From: SYIM01 sp041182885
GTDB taxonomy: Bacteria > Pseudomonadota > Gammaproteobacteria > Burkholderiales > Burkholderiaceae_E
Reading direction: 5' to 3'
DNA length: 50,184 bases
Assembly (NCBI GenBank): GCA_049423065.1
Contig: JBMSQB010000028.1
Span: 1 to 50,184, forward strand
Shown here piece by piece: positions 43,059 through 50,184 of this stretch; the first letter of the stretch is position 1; every line of letters begins with the position of its first letter. The notes below the pieces were generated by a model that did no database searches, was not told where the DNA came from, and saw only the letters and a list, made by a program, of their open reading frames with translations. The translations under genes and the position numbers were made by a program.

Positions 43059-44276
43059 TCACGCAAGCGCCTTCGGCAGCTTCGCAAGACTCGTCAGATT
43101 GTGCACCGGCAGCATGGCGTCGACCGAGGGCAGAAGCGCCCGAACGCCGGCGGCTCGCGGCTCGAAGCCCTCGTACCGGAGCAGCGGATTCAGCCAGATC
43201 ACCCGCCGCGCATGACGTCGCAGCCGTGCGGCCTCGCGTGCGAGGAGCGCCGTGTCCTCGCGGTCCAGGCCATCGGTAAGCAGCAGCACGGTGGTGCGCG
43301 ACCCCAACAGCCGTCGTGCCCAGAGCGTGTTGAATGACGCCAGGCAGCTGCCCAGCCGCGTGCCACCGCCCCAGTCGACGATTTCGGCCAGGGTCGAGCG
43401 CACCGCTTCGTCAGGGTCGCGATGGCGCAGCCGCCGGCTGATGCGCGTGAGGCGGGTGCCGAGCGCGAGCGTTTCGGTTCGCGAATCGGCCACCGTCAGC
43501 GCGTGCGCCCAATGCAGCATGAGGCGCGCATAGCGCTGCATCGAGCCTGATACATCCAGGAGCAGCACCAGCGATTGTGGCCGCCATCGAGGCTCGCGGC
43601 CCACCCATTCGATGGCGAGCGGCGAACGGGCTGCGCGACGCAGGCTTGCACGCAGATCGGGCGTGCCGCGGTGCGCGAGCCGGTACCGGCGCGTGCGCTC
43701 TTCGGGCAGGTTGCGCGCGAGCGCGGCCGCACGCTCGGCCGCCTCGGAAAACTCCTCGACCGTCATCGAGCGGAAATCGGAGCTGCGCAATTGTTCGTCG
43801 CGCGTGTAGCCCCCTGCGCGCTCACGCGCCTGGGCGGGTGCAGCGGCAGCGGCGGCCGATCGCTCGGCGCGCAGGCTCGCCAGGGCCTTTGCCACACGCT
43901 GATTCGATGCAAACCGCATGGCCGATGAATCATCATCCTGATCGCCCCCTGCAGGCATGTGCGGTGCGGCGCGGCTGGCGGCCCCGGGCACGGCCTCGCC
44001 CGCGCGGCCAAGCAGCGCCTGCTCGAGAAGCCCAGGTTGAAAGATGGCCTCGAACAGCGCATCGAACACCGGTCGATGTTCGGGCGCATCGACCAGCACG
44101 CCTTCGAGTGCACTGCGCACGTCTTCTCGATGATCGAGCCCCACGATGGCAAGCGCCTCAGTGGCGAGCAGCGCGCGCTCAGGCCCCACCCGGAGCCCGG
44201 CCTCGCGGAGCAACCGTACGAAGATCATGAGATTGCGGACGAACTCGCCCGCGGGAGCGGTGCCTGCGGCAGTCAT
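43059..44276 (-). CDS. VWA-domain protein, CoxE-like
   Basis: A 405-residue protein of the CoxE type. An N-terminal helical part (FVRNLMIFVRLLREAGL) is followed by a low-complexity acidic/Ala region and a C-terminal von Willebrand A domain with the MIDAS motif DVSGS, a Thr in GGGTRLG and Asp in LLTDGLDRED. CoxE works with the MoxR-type ATPase CoxD in maturing the metal site of molybdenum hydroxylases. The ATG at 44276 is preferred; an upstream reading runs into the coxD-like gene. Its last 64 codons are duplicated at 41954. It lies 17 bases after the ATPase gene. Confidence 0.87.
   Translation of the reverse strand: MTAAGTAPAGEFVRNLMIFVRLLREAGLRVGPERALLATEALAIVGLDHREDVRSALEGVLVDAPEHRPVFDALFEAIFQPGLLEQALLGRAGEAVPGAASRAAPHMPAGGDQDDDSSAMRFASNQRVAKALASLRAERSAAAAAAPAQARERAGGYTRDEQLRSSDFRSMTVEEFSEAAERAAALARNLPEERTRRYRLAHRGTPDLRASLRRAARSPLAIEWVGREPRWRPQSLVLLLDVSGSMQRYARLMLHWAHALTVADSRTETLALGTRLTRISRRLRHRDPDEAVRSTLAEIVDWGGGTRLGSCLASFNTLWARRLLGSRTTVLLLTDGLDREDTALLAREAARLRRHARRVIWLNPLLRYEGFEPRAAGVRALLPSVDAMLPVHNLTSLAKLPKALA
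43061..43251. repeat. 191-bp direct repeat, copy 2 (in the intact gene)
   Basis: Original copy, forming the 3' end of the coxE-like gene; identical to 41956-42146. Reads through into intact coding sequence at 43252. Confidence 0.95.
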
Positions 44277-44293
44277 GCGGGGCTCAGCGCGAC

Positions 44294-45208
44294 TTAGTTG
44301 CCGGCACTCGCCTGCAAGGGTGCTTCGCTCGCCACCCGCCCGATATCTTCCTGGTGCTTCAGCAGTACGCCGAGGGTGGCATCGACCCGTTCGCGGTCGA
44401 GCGCCACCGCGTTGAGCGCCTGAAGCGCGCGCACCCAGTCGATGGTCTCGGCGACCCCGGGCGGCTTGAAGAGCCCCATCGTCCTGACGCGCTGCACGAA
44501 CTCGACCGCCTGACGGCCGAGTGCCTCGGCGGCCTGCGGAACCCGGCGCTGCACGATTTCGAACTCGCGTTCGGCGTCGGGGTAGTCGAGCCAGTGGTAC
44601 AGACACCGCCGTTTGAGGGCATCGCGCAGTTCGCGCGTGCGGTTCGAGGTGATCACCACATGCGGCGGGTGCGCCGCTTTCAGGGTCCCAAGTTCGGGAA
44701 TGGTGATTTGACTTTCGCCCAGCATCTCAAGGAGGAAGGCCTCGAAGGGCTCATCGGCACGGTCGAGCTCGTCGATCAGCAACACGGCCGGCACAGGCGA
44801 CAGAAGTGCCTGCAGGAGCGGGCGCTCGATCAGCATCTCGCGGCGGTAAAGGTCGCGCGCGGTCCGTGACGCATCGACCGTACCCGAAGCTTCGGCGAGC
44901 CGGATCTCGAGCAGCTGCCGCGACACGTTCCATTCGTAGGCGGCCTGGGCGATATCGAGCCCCTCGTAGCACTGCAGCCGGATGAGGGGCGCCTGAAGCA
45001 TCGAAGCCAGGGTTTTGGCGAGCTCGGTCTTGCCGACGCCGGCTTCGCCCTCGAGAAGAAGCGGACGTTTCATGCGCAGCGACAGAAACGCGACGGTGGC
45101 AAGCCTGCGGTCGCAAATGTAGTCGTGGCGACCGAAACCGGCCATCAGCGAATCGATCGAGTCGATCGGGGTGTCCGAAGCGGACGCTTCGGAAGTGGGC
45201 AGATTCAC
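44294..45208 (-). CDS. MoxR-family AAA+ ATPase, CoxD-like
   Basis: A 304-residue AAA+ ATPase. Walker A is GEAGVGKTE near residue 54, Walker B LLIDELDRADE near residue 140, and sensor 1 VVITSNRTRELRDALKRRC near residue 180. The MoxR/CoxD group acts as a chaperone in installing metal cofactors with a VWA partner, here the next gene. Between an Mo/W transport locus and a tungsten enzyme operon its client is likely AOR or the xanthine-dehydrogenase-type enzyme. Which one is unknown. Confidence 0.9.
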   Translation of the reverse strand: MNLPTSEASASDTPIDSIDSLMAGFGRHDYICDRRLATVAFLSLRMKRPLLLEGEAGVGKTELAKTLASMLQAPLIRLQCYEGLDIAQAAYEWNVSRQLLEIRLAEASGTVDASRTARDLYRREMLIERPLLQALLSPVPAVLLIDELDRADEPFEAFLLEMLGESQITIPELGTLKAAHPPHVVITSNRTRELRDALKRRCLYHWLDYPDAEREFEIVQRRVPQAAEALGRQAVEFVQRVRTMGLFKPPGVAETIDWVRALQALNAVALDRERVDATLGVLLKHQEDIGRVASEAPLQASAGN

Positions 45209-45345
45209 AGCGGGTCGCCTGACAGAGGGGTGACGGATTCAGGAGGGTGGGGACGAGGCGGCGCGGCGCACAACTGAATCGCGGCGTTGGTCCAACAAGT
45301 CTGTTGCATCATCGAGTTTAGCCGAGCTGTGATCGGTCGCTGCCC

Positions 45346-45537
45346 CTAAACCGGCAATCCCGCTCCGGGATGCAGTTGCCGCAGGAACGCGTCGCAGCCC
45401 ATCACTGGAATGCCATCGATCATCAGGGCGTCGCGTCCCATGTAGAGGAGCGCCACGCGGGCTTCCGGGTAGTCCTCGCGAAAGGCCTTGAGCGCGCGCA
45501 GATCCTTGGGGCTCACCCGCGAGCTGCGTTTGATCCT
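45346..45537 (-). pseudogene. C-terminal remnant of a DUF4143-type AAA ATPase
   Basis: Reading the minus strand from about 45537 to the TAG at 45346 gives about 60 codons. They include KRSSRVSPKDLRALKAF, ALLYMGRDALMIDGIPV and FLRQLHPG, the recognisable end of ATP-binding proteins with a DUF4143 domain. A stop lies directly upstream in frame, and no ATPase core is present, so it is a truncated leftover. The longer open frame over the same region in another frame is not a gene. Confidence 0.75.
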
Positions 45538-45628
45538 TTATCGCATTATTGAACGAGGCTGGCAGGTCTGGCTCCGGTTGCAGGGTTCGGTAGCGCCCCG
45601 GACGGTCCAGGCCCCCGTCACCGCTGGA

Positions 45629-45657
45629 TAGGCAAGGCGATGCAGAGCCGGTATGAT
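45629..45657 (+). promoter_or_regulatory. candidate sigma-70 promoter of the aor operon
   Basis: TAGGCA (-35-like, 4 of 6) and TATGAT (-10, 5 of 6) separated by 17 bases, about 98 bases before the aorA start codon. The region 45538-45755 is otherwise gene-free. Confidence 0.4.
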
Positions 45658-45755
45658 CACGAGACGCCAGGCTGGTGAAGATCATCCAGACTCGCCTGTC
45701 GTCACCCAGACCCGCCGATCCCCAGCGGGCGCCCCTTTATCGGACGGAGACACGG

Positions 45756-46229
45756 ATGCAGAAATCGCTGCACATCAATCCGGACAAGTGCACCGGCTGC
45801 CTGCAGTGCGAAATGGCCTGCAGCTTCGAGAACTACGGCACCTTCAACACCTCGAAATCGCGCATCAAGGTATTTGATTTCCATCACACCGGCCGCAAGG
45901 TGCCCTACACCTGCACGCAGTGCGACGAGGCCTGGTGCCTGCACGCCTGCCCGGTGGAAGCCATCAAGATCGATGCCGGTACCGGCGCCAAGGTTGTTCT
46001 GGAGGATGTGTGCGTGGGCTGCAAGGTCTGCACCATCGCTTGCCCCTTCGGCACGGTCAACTATGTGCAGGACACCGGCAAGGTTCAGAAATGCGACCTG
46101 TGTGGCGGTGAACCGGCTTGCGCTGAGGCCTGCCCCACCGGCGCCATCACCTACGTCGACGCCAGCTGGACGGGCCTCGACCGCATGAAGCAGTGGGCCG
46201 ACAAACTCGGCAACCAGACCGCCGCATAA
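45756..46229 (+). CDS. aorA: AOR electron-transfer subunit, four-cluster ferredoxin
   Basis: A 157-residue polyferredoxin with sixteen Cys in four groups (CTGCLQCEMAC, CTQCDEAWCLHAC, CVGCKVCTIAC, CDLCGGEPACAEAC plus flanking Cys), enough for four [4Fe-4S] clusters. It matches the AorA subunit of the tungsten aldehyde oxidoreductase of Aromatoleum-type bacteria, which wires the tungsten subunit to the flavin subunit. The ATG at 45756 follows GGAG. It is the first gene of the operon, 12 bases before aorB. Confidence 0.9.
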   Translation: MQKSLHINPDKCTGCLQCEMACSFENYGTFNTSKSRIKVFDFHHTGRKVPYTCTQCDEAWCLHACPVEAIKIDAGTGAKVVLEDVCVGCKVCTIACPFGTVNYVQDTGKVQKCDLCGGEPACAEACPTGAITYVDASWTGLDRMKQWADKLGNQTAA

Positions 46230-46241
46230 GGAGCATTCATC

Positions 46242-48086
46242 ATGTCATGGGCTGGAAAAATTCTGCGAGTCAATCTCTCGAAGGGCACCTGCACCAGCGA
46301 GCCGCTGCGCATGGAGTGGGCGCGCGACTACCTGGGCCAGCGCGGCCTTGCCACCAAATATTTCGTTGACGAGGTCGACCCCAAGGTCGATCCGCTGTCG
46401 CCCGACAACAAGCTGATCTGGGCCACCGGGCCGCTCACCGGCACCATGGCCTCCACCGGCGGCCGCTACTCGGTCATCACCAAGGGTCCGCTCACCGGCG
46501 CCATCGCCTGCTCCAATTCGGGCGGCTACTGGGGTGCCGAACTCAAGATGGCCGGCTGGGACATGGTCATCGTCGAGGGCAAGTCGGCCAAGCCGGTGTA
46601 TCTCTCCATCGTCGACGACAAGGCCGAACTGCGTGATGCCGCTCACCTGTGGGGCAAAACCGTCTGGCACACCGAGGAAACCCTCAAGAAAGAGCTGCAG
46701 GATCCGCTTACCCGCGTGTCCTCGATCGGCCGGGCTGGCGAGAATCTGGTGCTGTTTGCTGCGGTGGTCAACGACCTCCATCGCGCGGCGGGCCGTTCGG
46801 GCGTGGGCGCGGTGGCGGGTTCCAAGAATCTCAAGGCCATTGCCGTGCGCGGCACCAAAGGTGTGGGCAACATTCGCGATGCGAAGGCCTTCATGAAGGT
46901 CACCGCAGAAAAGAAAAAAATCCTGCACGACCATCCGGTCACCGGTCAGGGCCTGCCCACCTACGGCACGCAGGTGTTGATGAATGTCATCAACGAAACC
47001 GGCTCACTGCCTACGCGCAATCACCGCGATGTGCAGTTCGAAGGCGCAAGCAAGATTTCCGCCGAGGCCATGCTCGCCAAGCGCCCCGACGGCAAATCGC
47101 ACCTGGTCACCAACCAGGCCTGCTTCGGCTGCACCATCGCCTGCGGACGCATCTCCAAGATCGATGAAAAGCATTTCTCGGTCGTGAACAAGCCCGAATA
47201 CTGGGGCGCGTCGGGCGGCCTGGAATACGAAGCCGCCTGGGCGCTGGGTGCAGCACCGGGTGTCGATGATCTCGAGGCCCTGCAGTACGCCAACCTGCTC
47301 TGCAACGAAGACGGCATGGACCCGATTTCCTTCGGGGCCACGCTGGGCGCGGCCATGGAGCTTTATGAGTTGGGCCTCATCACCAAGGAACAGACCGGCA
47401 TCGAGCTCAAATTCGGTTCGGCCGAAGTGCTGTGCCGGGCTGCCGAAATGACCGCGCGCGGCGAAGGCTTCGGCAAGGAACTGGGTCAGGGCTCCAAGCG
47501 CCTGACCGCCAAATACGGCCGTCCGGATCTGTCCATGTCGGTCAAGGGCCAGGAGTTCCCGGCCTATGATTCGCGGGGCATCCAGGGCATGGGTCTCACC
47601 TATGCCACCTCGAACCGCGGCGCCTGCCATCTGCGTTCCTACACCGTGGCCTCCGAGATCCTCGGCATTCCGGTGAAAACCGATCCCCTCGCCACCGACG
47701 GCAAGCCCGAACTGGTGAAGGCCTTCCAGGACGCCACGGCGGTGTTCGATTCATCGGGCACCTGCGTGTTCACCACGTTTGCCTGGACGCTCGCTGACCT
47801 CGCACCGCAGCTGCAGGCAGCCTGCGATGACGCCTTCACGCTTGAAAACCTCAACGTGGTGGGTGAGCGCATCTGGAACCTGGAGCGCGATTTCAACAAC
47901 CGCGCAGGATTCACCCGCAAGGATGATGATCTGCCGCCGCGACTCAAGTCCGAGCCCGCCAAGGTGGGCCCTGCCAAGGGTCTGGTGAGCGGCATCGACA
48001 AGATGCTGCCCGAGTACTACAAGGTCCGCGGCTGGGATACCGAAGGCCGGCTCACGGCCGAAACGCGGTCGCGACTCGGCCTCTGA
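46242..48086 (+). CDS. aorB: tungsten-containing aldehyde:acceptor oxidoreductase, catalytic subunit
   Basis: A 614-residue AOR family protein that binds a tungsten bis-pterin and one [4Fe-4S], oxidising aldehydes to acids (and, in the known homologue, running in reverse with hydrogen as donor). Cluster ligands are Cys294, Cys297, Cys301 (CFGCTIAC) and Cys508 (SSGTCVFTTF), the standard spacing. Pterin-binding blocks include GRYSVITKGPLTG near residue 83 and NRGACHLRS near 460. The arrangement with aorA, aorC and aorD argues against a benzoyl-CoA-reductase (BamB) role. The AGGAG site is clear. Confidence 0.93.
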   Translation: MSWAGKILRVNLSKGTCTSEPLRMEWARDYLGQRGLATKYFVDEVDPKVDPLSPDNKLIWATGPLTGTMASTGGRYSVITKGPLTGAIACSNSGGYWGAELKMAGWDMVIVEGKSAKPVYLSIVDDKAELRDAAHLWGKTVWHTEETLKKELQDPLTRVSSIGRAGENLVLFAAVVNDLHRAAGRSGVGAVAGSKNLKAIAVRGTKGVGNIRDAKAFMKVTAEKKKILHDHPVTGQGLPTYGTQVLMNVINETGSLPTRNHRDVQFEGASKISAEAMLAKRPDGKSHLVTNQACFGCTIACGRISKIDEKHFSVVNKPEYWGASGGLEYEAAWALGAAPGVDDLEALQYANLLCNEDGMDPISFGATLGAAMELYELGLITKEQTGIELKFGSAEVLCRAAEMTARGEGFGKELGQGSKRLTAKYGRPDLSMSVKGQEFPAYDSRGIQGMGLTYATSNRGACHLRSYTVASEILGIPVKTDPLATDGKPELVKAFQDATAVFDSSGTCVFTTFAWTLADLAPQLQAACDDAFTLENLNVVGERIWNLERDFNNRAGFTRKDDDLPPRLKSEPAKVGPAKGLVSGIDKMLPEYYKVRGWDTEGRLTAETRSRLGL

Positions 48087-48103
48087 GCAGAGTCGGTTTG
48101 CGC

Positions 48104-48126
48104 CTCATCCGGCATCATCGGATGAG
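48104..48126 (+). promoter_or_regulatory. hairpin 1 between aorB and aorC
   Basis: Perfect 8-base arms (48104-48111 and 48119-48126) with a 7-base loop, 18 bases after the aorB stop. It is followed by a second stronger hairpin. No long T-run follows. Confidence 0.6.
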
Positions 48127-48139
48127 CGCGCAGCCTTCA

Positions 48140-48161
48140 CGGGCGACCCGCGGGTCGCCCG
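48140..48161 (+). promoter_or_regulatory. hairpin 2 (22-bp perfect palindrome) between aorB and aorC
   Basis: A perfect 22-bp palindrome of G/C-rich sequence, followed by GATTTGTT. It is the strongest palindrome I saw in the window. It may act as a partial terminator, an RNA 3'-end protector for aorAB or, read as DNA, a protein-binding site. Confidence 0.65.
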
Positions 48162-48209
48162 ATTTGTTCCAGCCCTCTGTTTCAGCCCCCTGATTGACGG
48201 AGCACCGTG

Positions 48210-49487
48210 ATGAAGCATGTGATCATCGGTAATGGCCCGGCAGGCGTCGTGGCCGCGGAAACCATCCGCAAGCACCGCCCCAATGACACCATTGTCCTGA
48301 TTGGCGACGAGCCGGTTCCGCCCTATTCCCGAATGGCGATTCCGTATCTGCTGGTCGGCAACATCAATGAAGCGGGAACCTATCTTCGCAAAAGCGAAAA
48401 TCACTTCGACACGCTCTGCATCACGCAGGCGCAGGGGCGCGTGACGGCCATCGACACCGTGGCGCGCCGGGTGGCGCTGTCCGAGGGCCAGCATTTCGAC
48501 TACGACCGCTGTCTGATCGCCACCGGCTCGGTGCCCGTCAGGCCGCCGATCTCGGGCCTGGATTCCCCCTATGTGCAAACCTGCTGGACCATGGCCGACG
48601 CGCGCAACATTCTGCAACTCGCCAAACCGGGCGCGCGCGTACTGCAGATGGGCGCGGGCTTCATCGGCTGCATCATCCTCGAGGCGCTGGCGCAGCGCGG
48701 GGTGAAGCTCACCGTGGTCGAGATGGGCGACCGGATGGTGCCGCGCATGATGGGCCCGGTAGCTGGCGGCCTCATCAAGTCTTGGTGCGAAGAAAAGGGC
48801 GTGCGTGTGCTCACCGGCACGCGGGTGGAGTCGCTCGAGCCGGCAGCGCCGCTTCGGGCACGGTTCTCGGGTGGCCTGGCCGAGGAATTCGATCTGGTGA
48901 TCCAGGCCACGGGCGTGCGACCCAACATCGGTTTCCTGTCGAACACGCCGATCCGCTGTCTGCAGGGCGTGCTCACCGACGAACGCCAACAAACCTCGGT
49001 CGAGGGCGTGTATGCCGCGGGCGACTGCGCCGAAGCCTTCGATGTGGCGAGCAACACCAGCATTGTGTCCGCTATTCAGCCCAATGCCGTCGATCAGGCC
49101 TATGTGGCTGCCATGAACATGGCGGGTCGCCGGATCGCATCGCGCGGCGTCACGCAAATCAATGTGCTCGATACGCTCGGGCTGGTCTCCACCTCGTTTG
49201 GGCAATGGCAGGGTGTGCCCGGCGGCGACCATGTCGAAGTCACCGATGCTGCGCGCTACCGCCATCTGCGGCTCGAGTTCAAGGACGATGTGATGGTGGG
49301 CTGCAACAGCCTCGGGATGACCGAACACGTGGGCGTGCTGCGCAATCTGGTCGAGGGTCAGGTCAAACTCGGTGCGTGGAAAGCAGAACTGATGCGCGAC
49401 CCCACCCGGGTGATGGAGGCCTATCTCGCTACCGCCCAGGCGCAAGGCCAGTGGCAGGGCGGCGCGCGCGGCACTGCGCGGGCCTGA
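48210..49487 (+). CDS. aorC: AOR flavin subunit, NAD(P)H/FAD oxidoreductase
   Basis: A 425-residue pyridine-nucleotide-disulfide-oxidoreductase-like flavoprotein. The FAD-binding motif is HVIIGNGPAGVVAAE at the N-terminus, the NAD motif VLQMGAGFIG near residue 150, and the second FAD block VYAAGDCAE near residue 270. In the Aromatoleum enzyme AorC is the NAD+-reducing subunit on which AorAB units stack. ATG 48210 is preferred over the adjacent GTG 48207. It lies 123 bases from aorB, unlike the tight spacing elsewhere in the operon, and the gap holds two hairpins. Confidence 0.9.
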   Translation: MKHVIIGNGPAGVVAAETIRKHRPNDTIVLIGDEPVPPYSRMAIPYLLVGNINEAGTYLRKSENHFDTLCITQAQGRVTAIDTVARRVALSEGQHFDYDRCLIATGSVPVRPPISGLDSPYVQTCWTMADARNILQLAKPGARVLQMGAGFIGCIILEALAQRGVKLTVVEMGDRMVPRMMGPVAGGLIKSWCEEKGVRVLTGTRVESLEPAAPLRARFSGGLAEEFDLVIQATGVRPNIGFLSNTPIRCLQGVLTDERQQTSVEGVYAAGDCAEAFDVASNTSIVSAIQPNAVDQAYVAAMNMAGRRIASRGVTQINVLDTLGLVSTSFGQWQGVPGGDHVEVTDAARYRHLRLEFKDDVMVGCNSLGMTEHVGVLRNLVEGQVKLGAWKAELMRDPTRVMEAYLATAQAQGQWQGGARGTARA

Positions 49488-49508
49488 CGGCGCAGCGGGA
49501 ATCGGTTG

Positions 49509-49775
49509 ATGCAGATCACCTTCAAGCTGTTTGCGATGCTGGCTGATCATCTGCCCGCGCAACTCGACGGTCACTCGCGCGAGGGCAATGCGTTGCGGCT
49601 CGATGTGCCTGAGGGCATCACGGTGCAGCAGGTGATCGACCGATTCGCGCTACCAGCCAAACTCGTTCATCTGGTGCTGATCGATGGCCGCTATGTCGAG
49701 CCCTCGGCGCGCGCCTCGCGCGCGCTGGTTGAAGGTGAAACGCTGGCTATCTGGCCGCCGATTGCAGGCGGCTGA
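49509..49775 (+). CDS. aorD: MoaD/ThiS-like sulfur carrier
   Basis: An 88-residue ubiquitin-fold protein ending in GG (WPPIAGG), the site for thiocarboxylation. It matches MoaD-like proteins encoded with tungsten AORs, which probably supply the pterin cofactor's sulfur. The N-terminal QITFKLFAMLADHLP and the C-terminal LVEGETLAIWPP are typical. ATG 49509 is preferred over TTG 49506. It lies 21 bases after aorC. Confidence 0.87.
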   Translation: MQITFKLFAMLADHLPAQLDGHSREGNALRLDVPEGITVQQVIDRFALPAKLVHLVLIDGRYVEPSARASRALVEGETLAIWPPIAGG

Positions 49776-49853
49776 GGGCGTGAAGGGGCGGAGACGCGAA
49801 GCCCTGAGGGGCGGTCTGCCTGCCCGGCTGCGACCTGTGGCGGGAGATCGCTG

Positions 49854-50177
49854 ATGCCCGACTTCGGCGATCGCCGGACCATGGCCTGCACCCCCGCCGA
49901 CCTGAAACGTTGGTTGGGCGAGCTGTGCGGGTGTGACCCGGGCATGCCTGCCTCCGAACGTGCATCGGGTGCGCAGCCCGGCTCGATCGGCGCCGCCACC
50001 ATCGAGGCCGAGGGCTTGACGCTCACGCTTCGCTGGCGTGTGCTGGCGCCGCGGCAGATTGCACTCTTGCGCATTGCGCAGCTTGAACTCGAGTTCAGCT
50101 ACCCACCGGCCGAGGCCAAGGGGGCGCGGGCCTGGATCGAGCGCTTTGATCGGCATACCCAGCGAGGCGGCGGCTGA
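49854..50177 (+). CDS. hypothetical protein, last gene of aor region
   Basis: A 107-residue protein I do not recognise. It has no signal peptide or membrane segment; the first 35 residues include two Cys (LCGCD) and the rest is an alternating strand/helix pattern with LTLTLRWRVLAPRQIALLR in the middle. An internal ATG at 49881 could be the true start. It lies 78 bases after aorD in the same direction and could be an AOR accessory factor; that is position only. The window ends seven bases later. Confidence 0.5.
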   Translation: MPDFGDRRTMACTPADLKRWLGELCGCDPGMPASERASGAQPGSIGAATIEAEGLTLTLRWRVLAPRQIALLRIAQLELEFSYPPAEAKGARAWIERFDRHTQRGGG

Positions 50178-50184
50178 GCCCTCT

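Noticed and set aside
42872..43087. Short open frame between the PemK module and the coxE-like gene
   Set aside because: It starts inside the repeat and lacks any recognisable domain or ribosome-binding site.
41956..43251. Target-site duplication of a transposon
   Set aside because: 191 bp is far too long, and no transposase or terminal inverted repeats were seen.
44277..44606. N-terminal extension of the coxE-like gene
   Set aside because: It lies inside the coxD-like gene and has no family resemblance; ATG 44276 fits.
45239..45685. 148-codon open frame upstream of aorA on the minus strand
   Set aside because: Composition is unlike a protein, and another frame of the same strand carries a recognisable DUF4143 remnant.
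46242..48086. BamB-type benzoyl-CoA reductase subunit
   Set aside because: Same superfamily, but no bamC-I genes are near and the aorA/aorC/aorD neighbours are those of aldehyde oxidoreductase.

Overview
The window is GC-rich and densely coded, with short gaps and many overlapping start/stop codons. It looks like chromosomal DNA of a betaproteobacterium (Burkholderiales or a near relative). This rests on the intracellular PHB depolymerase, the PHA-system protein, DUF1841, an RnfB-like protein coupled to endonuclease III, and a fused LivHM permease. I saw no rRNA, tRNA, CRISPR array or intact insertion sequence, and no gene-free stretch longer than about 300 bases.

Region by region. 12-5656 (minus strand) is housekeeping: an esterase, a Pit phosphate transporter with its DUF47 partner, DUF1841, nth, an RnfB-like ferredoxin protein and PHB depolymerase. 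5709-9620 (minus) holds a 1191-residue flavo-iron-sulfur protein resembling NfnB and NfnA joined in one chain, with a 7Fe-type ferredoxin upstream. Divergent from it, 9816-24481 (plus) is a catabolic cluster. It encodes a xanthine-dehydrogenase-type molybdenum hydroxylase (FAD subunit, plus a fused [2Fe-2S]/Mo subunit), 6-hydroxynicotinate reductase, a UPF0280 (ApbE-like) protein, a Rieske oxygenase, a branched-chain-amino-acid-type ABC importer, an AA_synth (DUF1185) protein, an enamidase-like amidohydrolase and a TetR regulator. Hydroxylase, reductase and enamidase match the first three steps of the reductive nicotinate route known from Eubacterium barkeri: nicotinate to 6-hydroxynicotinate to 1,4,5,6-tetrahydro-6-oxonicotinate to 2-formylglutarate. 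The ferredoxin and Nfn-like protein could supply the low-potential electrons the reductase needs, and the UPF0280 protein could attach its covalent flavin. Both are inferences.

24550-36143 is mixed: a 2-hydroxyacid dehydrogenase, a PHA-system protein, a putative Na+/H+ antiporter, a SAF-domain oxidoreductase, a methyltransferase and glycosyltransferase pair, a SulP transporter, metG, and apbC/mrp. 36151-41190 is devoted to oxyanion uptake: modABC, a ModE-like regulator, and a divergent FecCD-type ABC transporter without its own binding protein.

41225-43251 is a small accessory island with two toxin-antitoxin pairs (PIN/AbrB and PemK/ribbon-helix-helix). A perfect 191-bp duplication of the 3' end of the neighbouring coxE-like gene brackets the second pair. 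Next come coxE- and coxD-like genes (minus), a decayed DUF4143 ATPase fragment, and the tungsten aldehyde oxidoreductase operon aorABCD (45756-49775, plus) with one unknown gene after it. Two strong hairpins lie between aorB and aorC. Metal uptake, CoxDE-type maturation and two Mo/W enzyme systems together make molybdenum/tungsten biochemistry the main theme of the right half.
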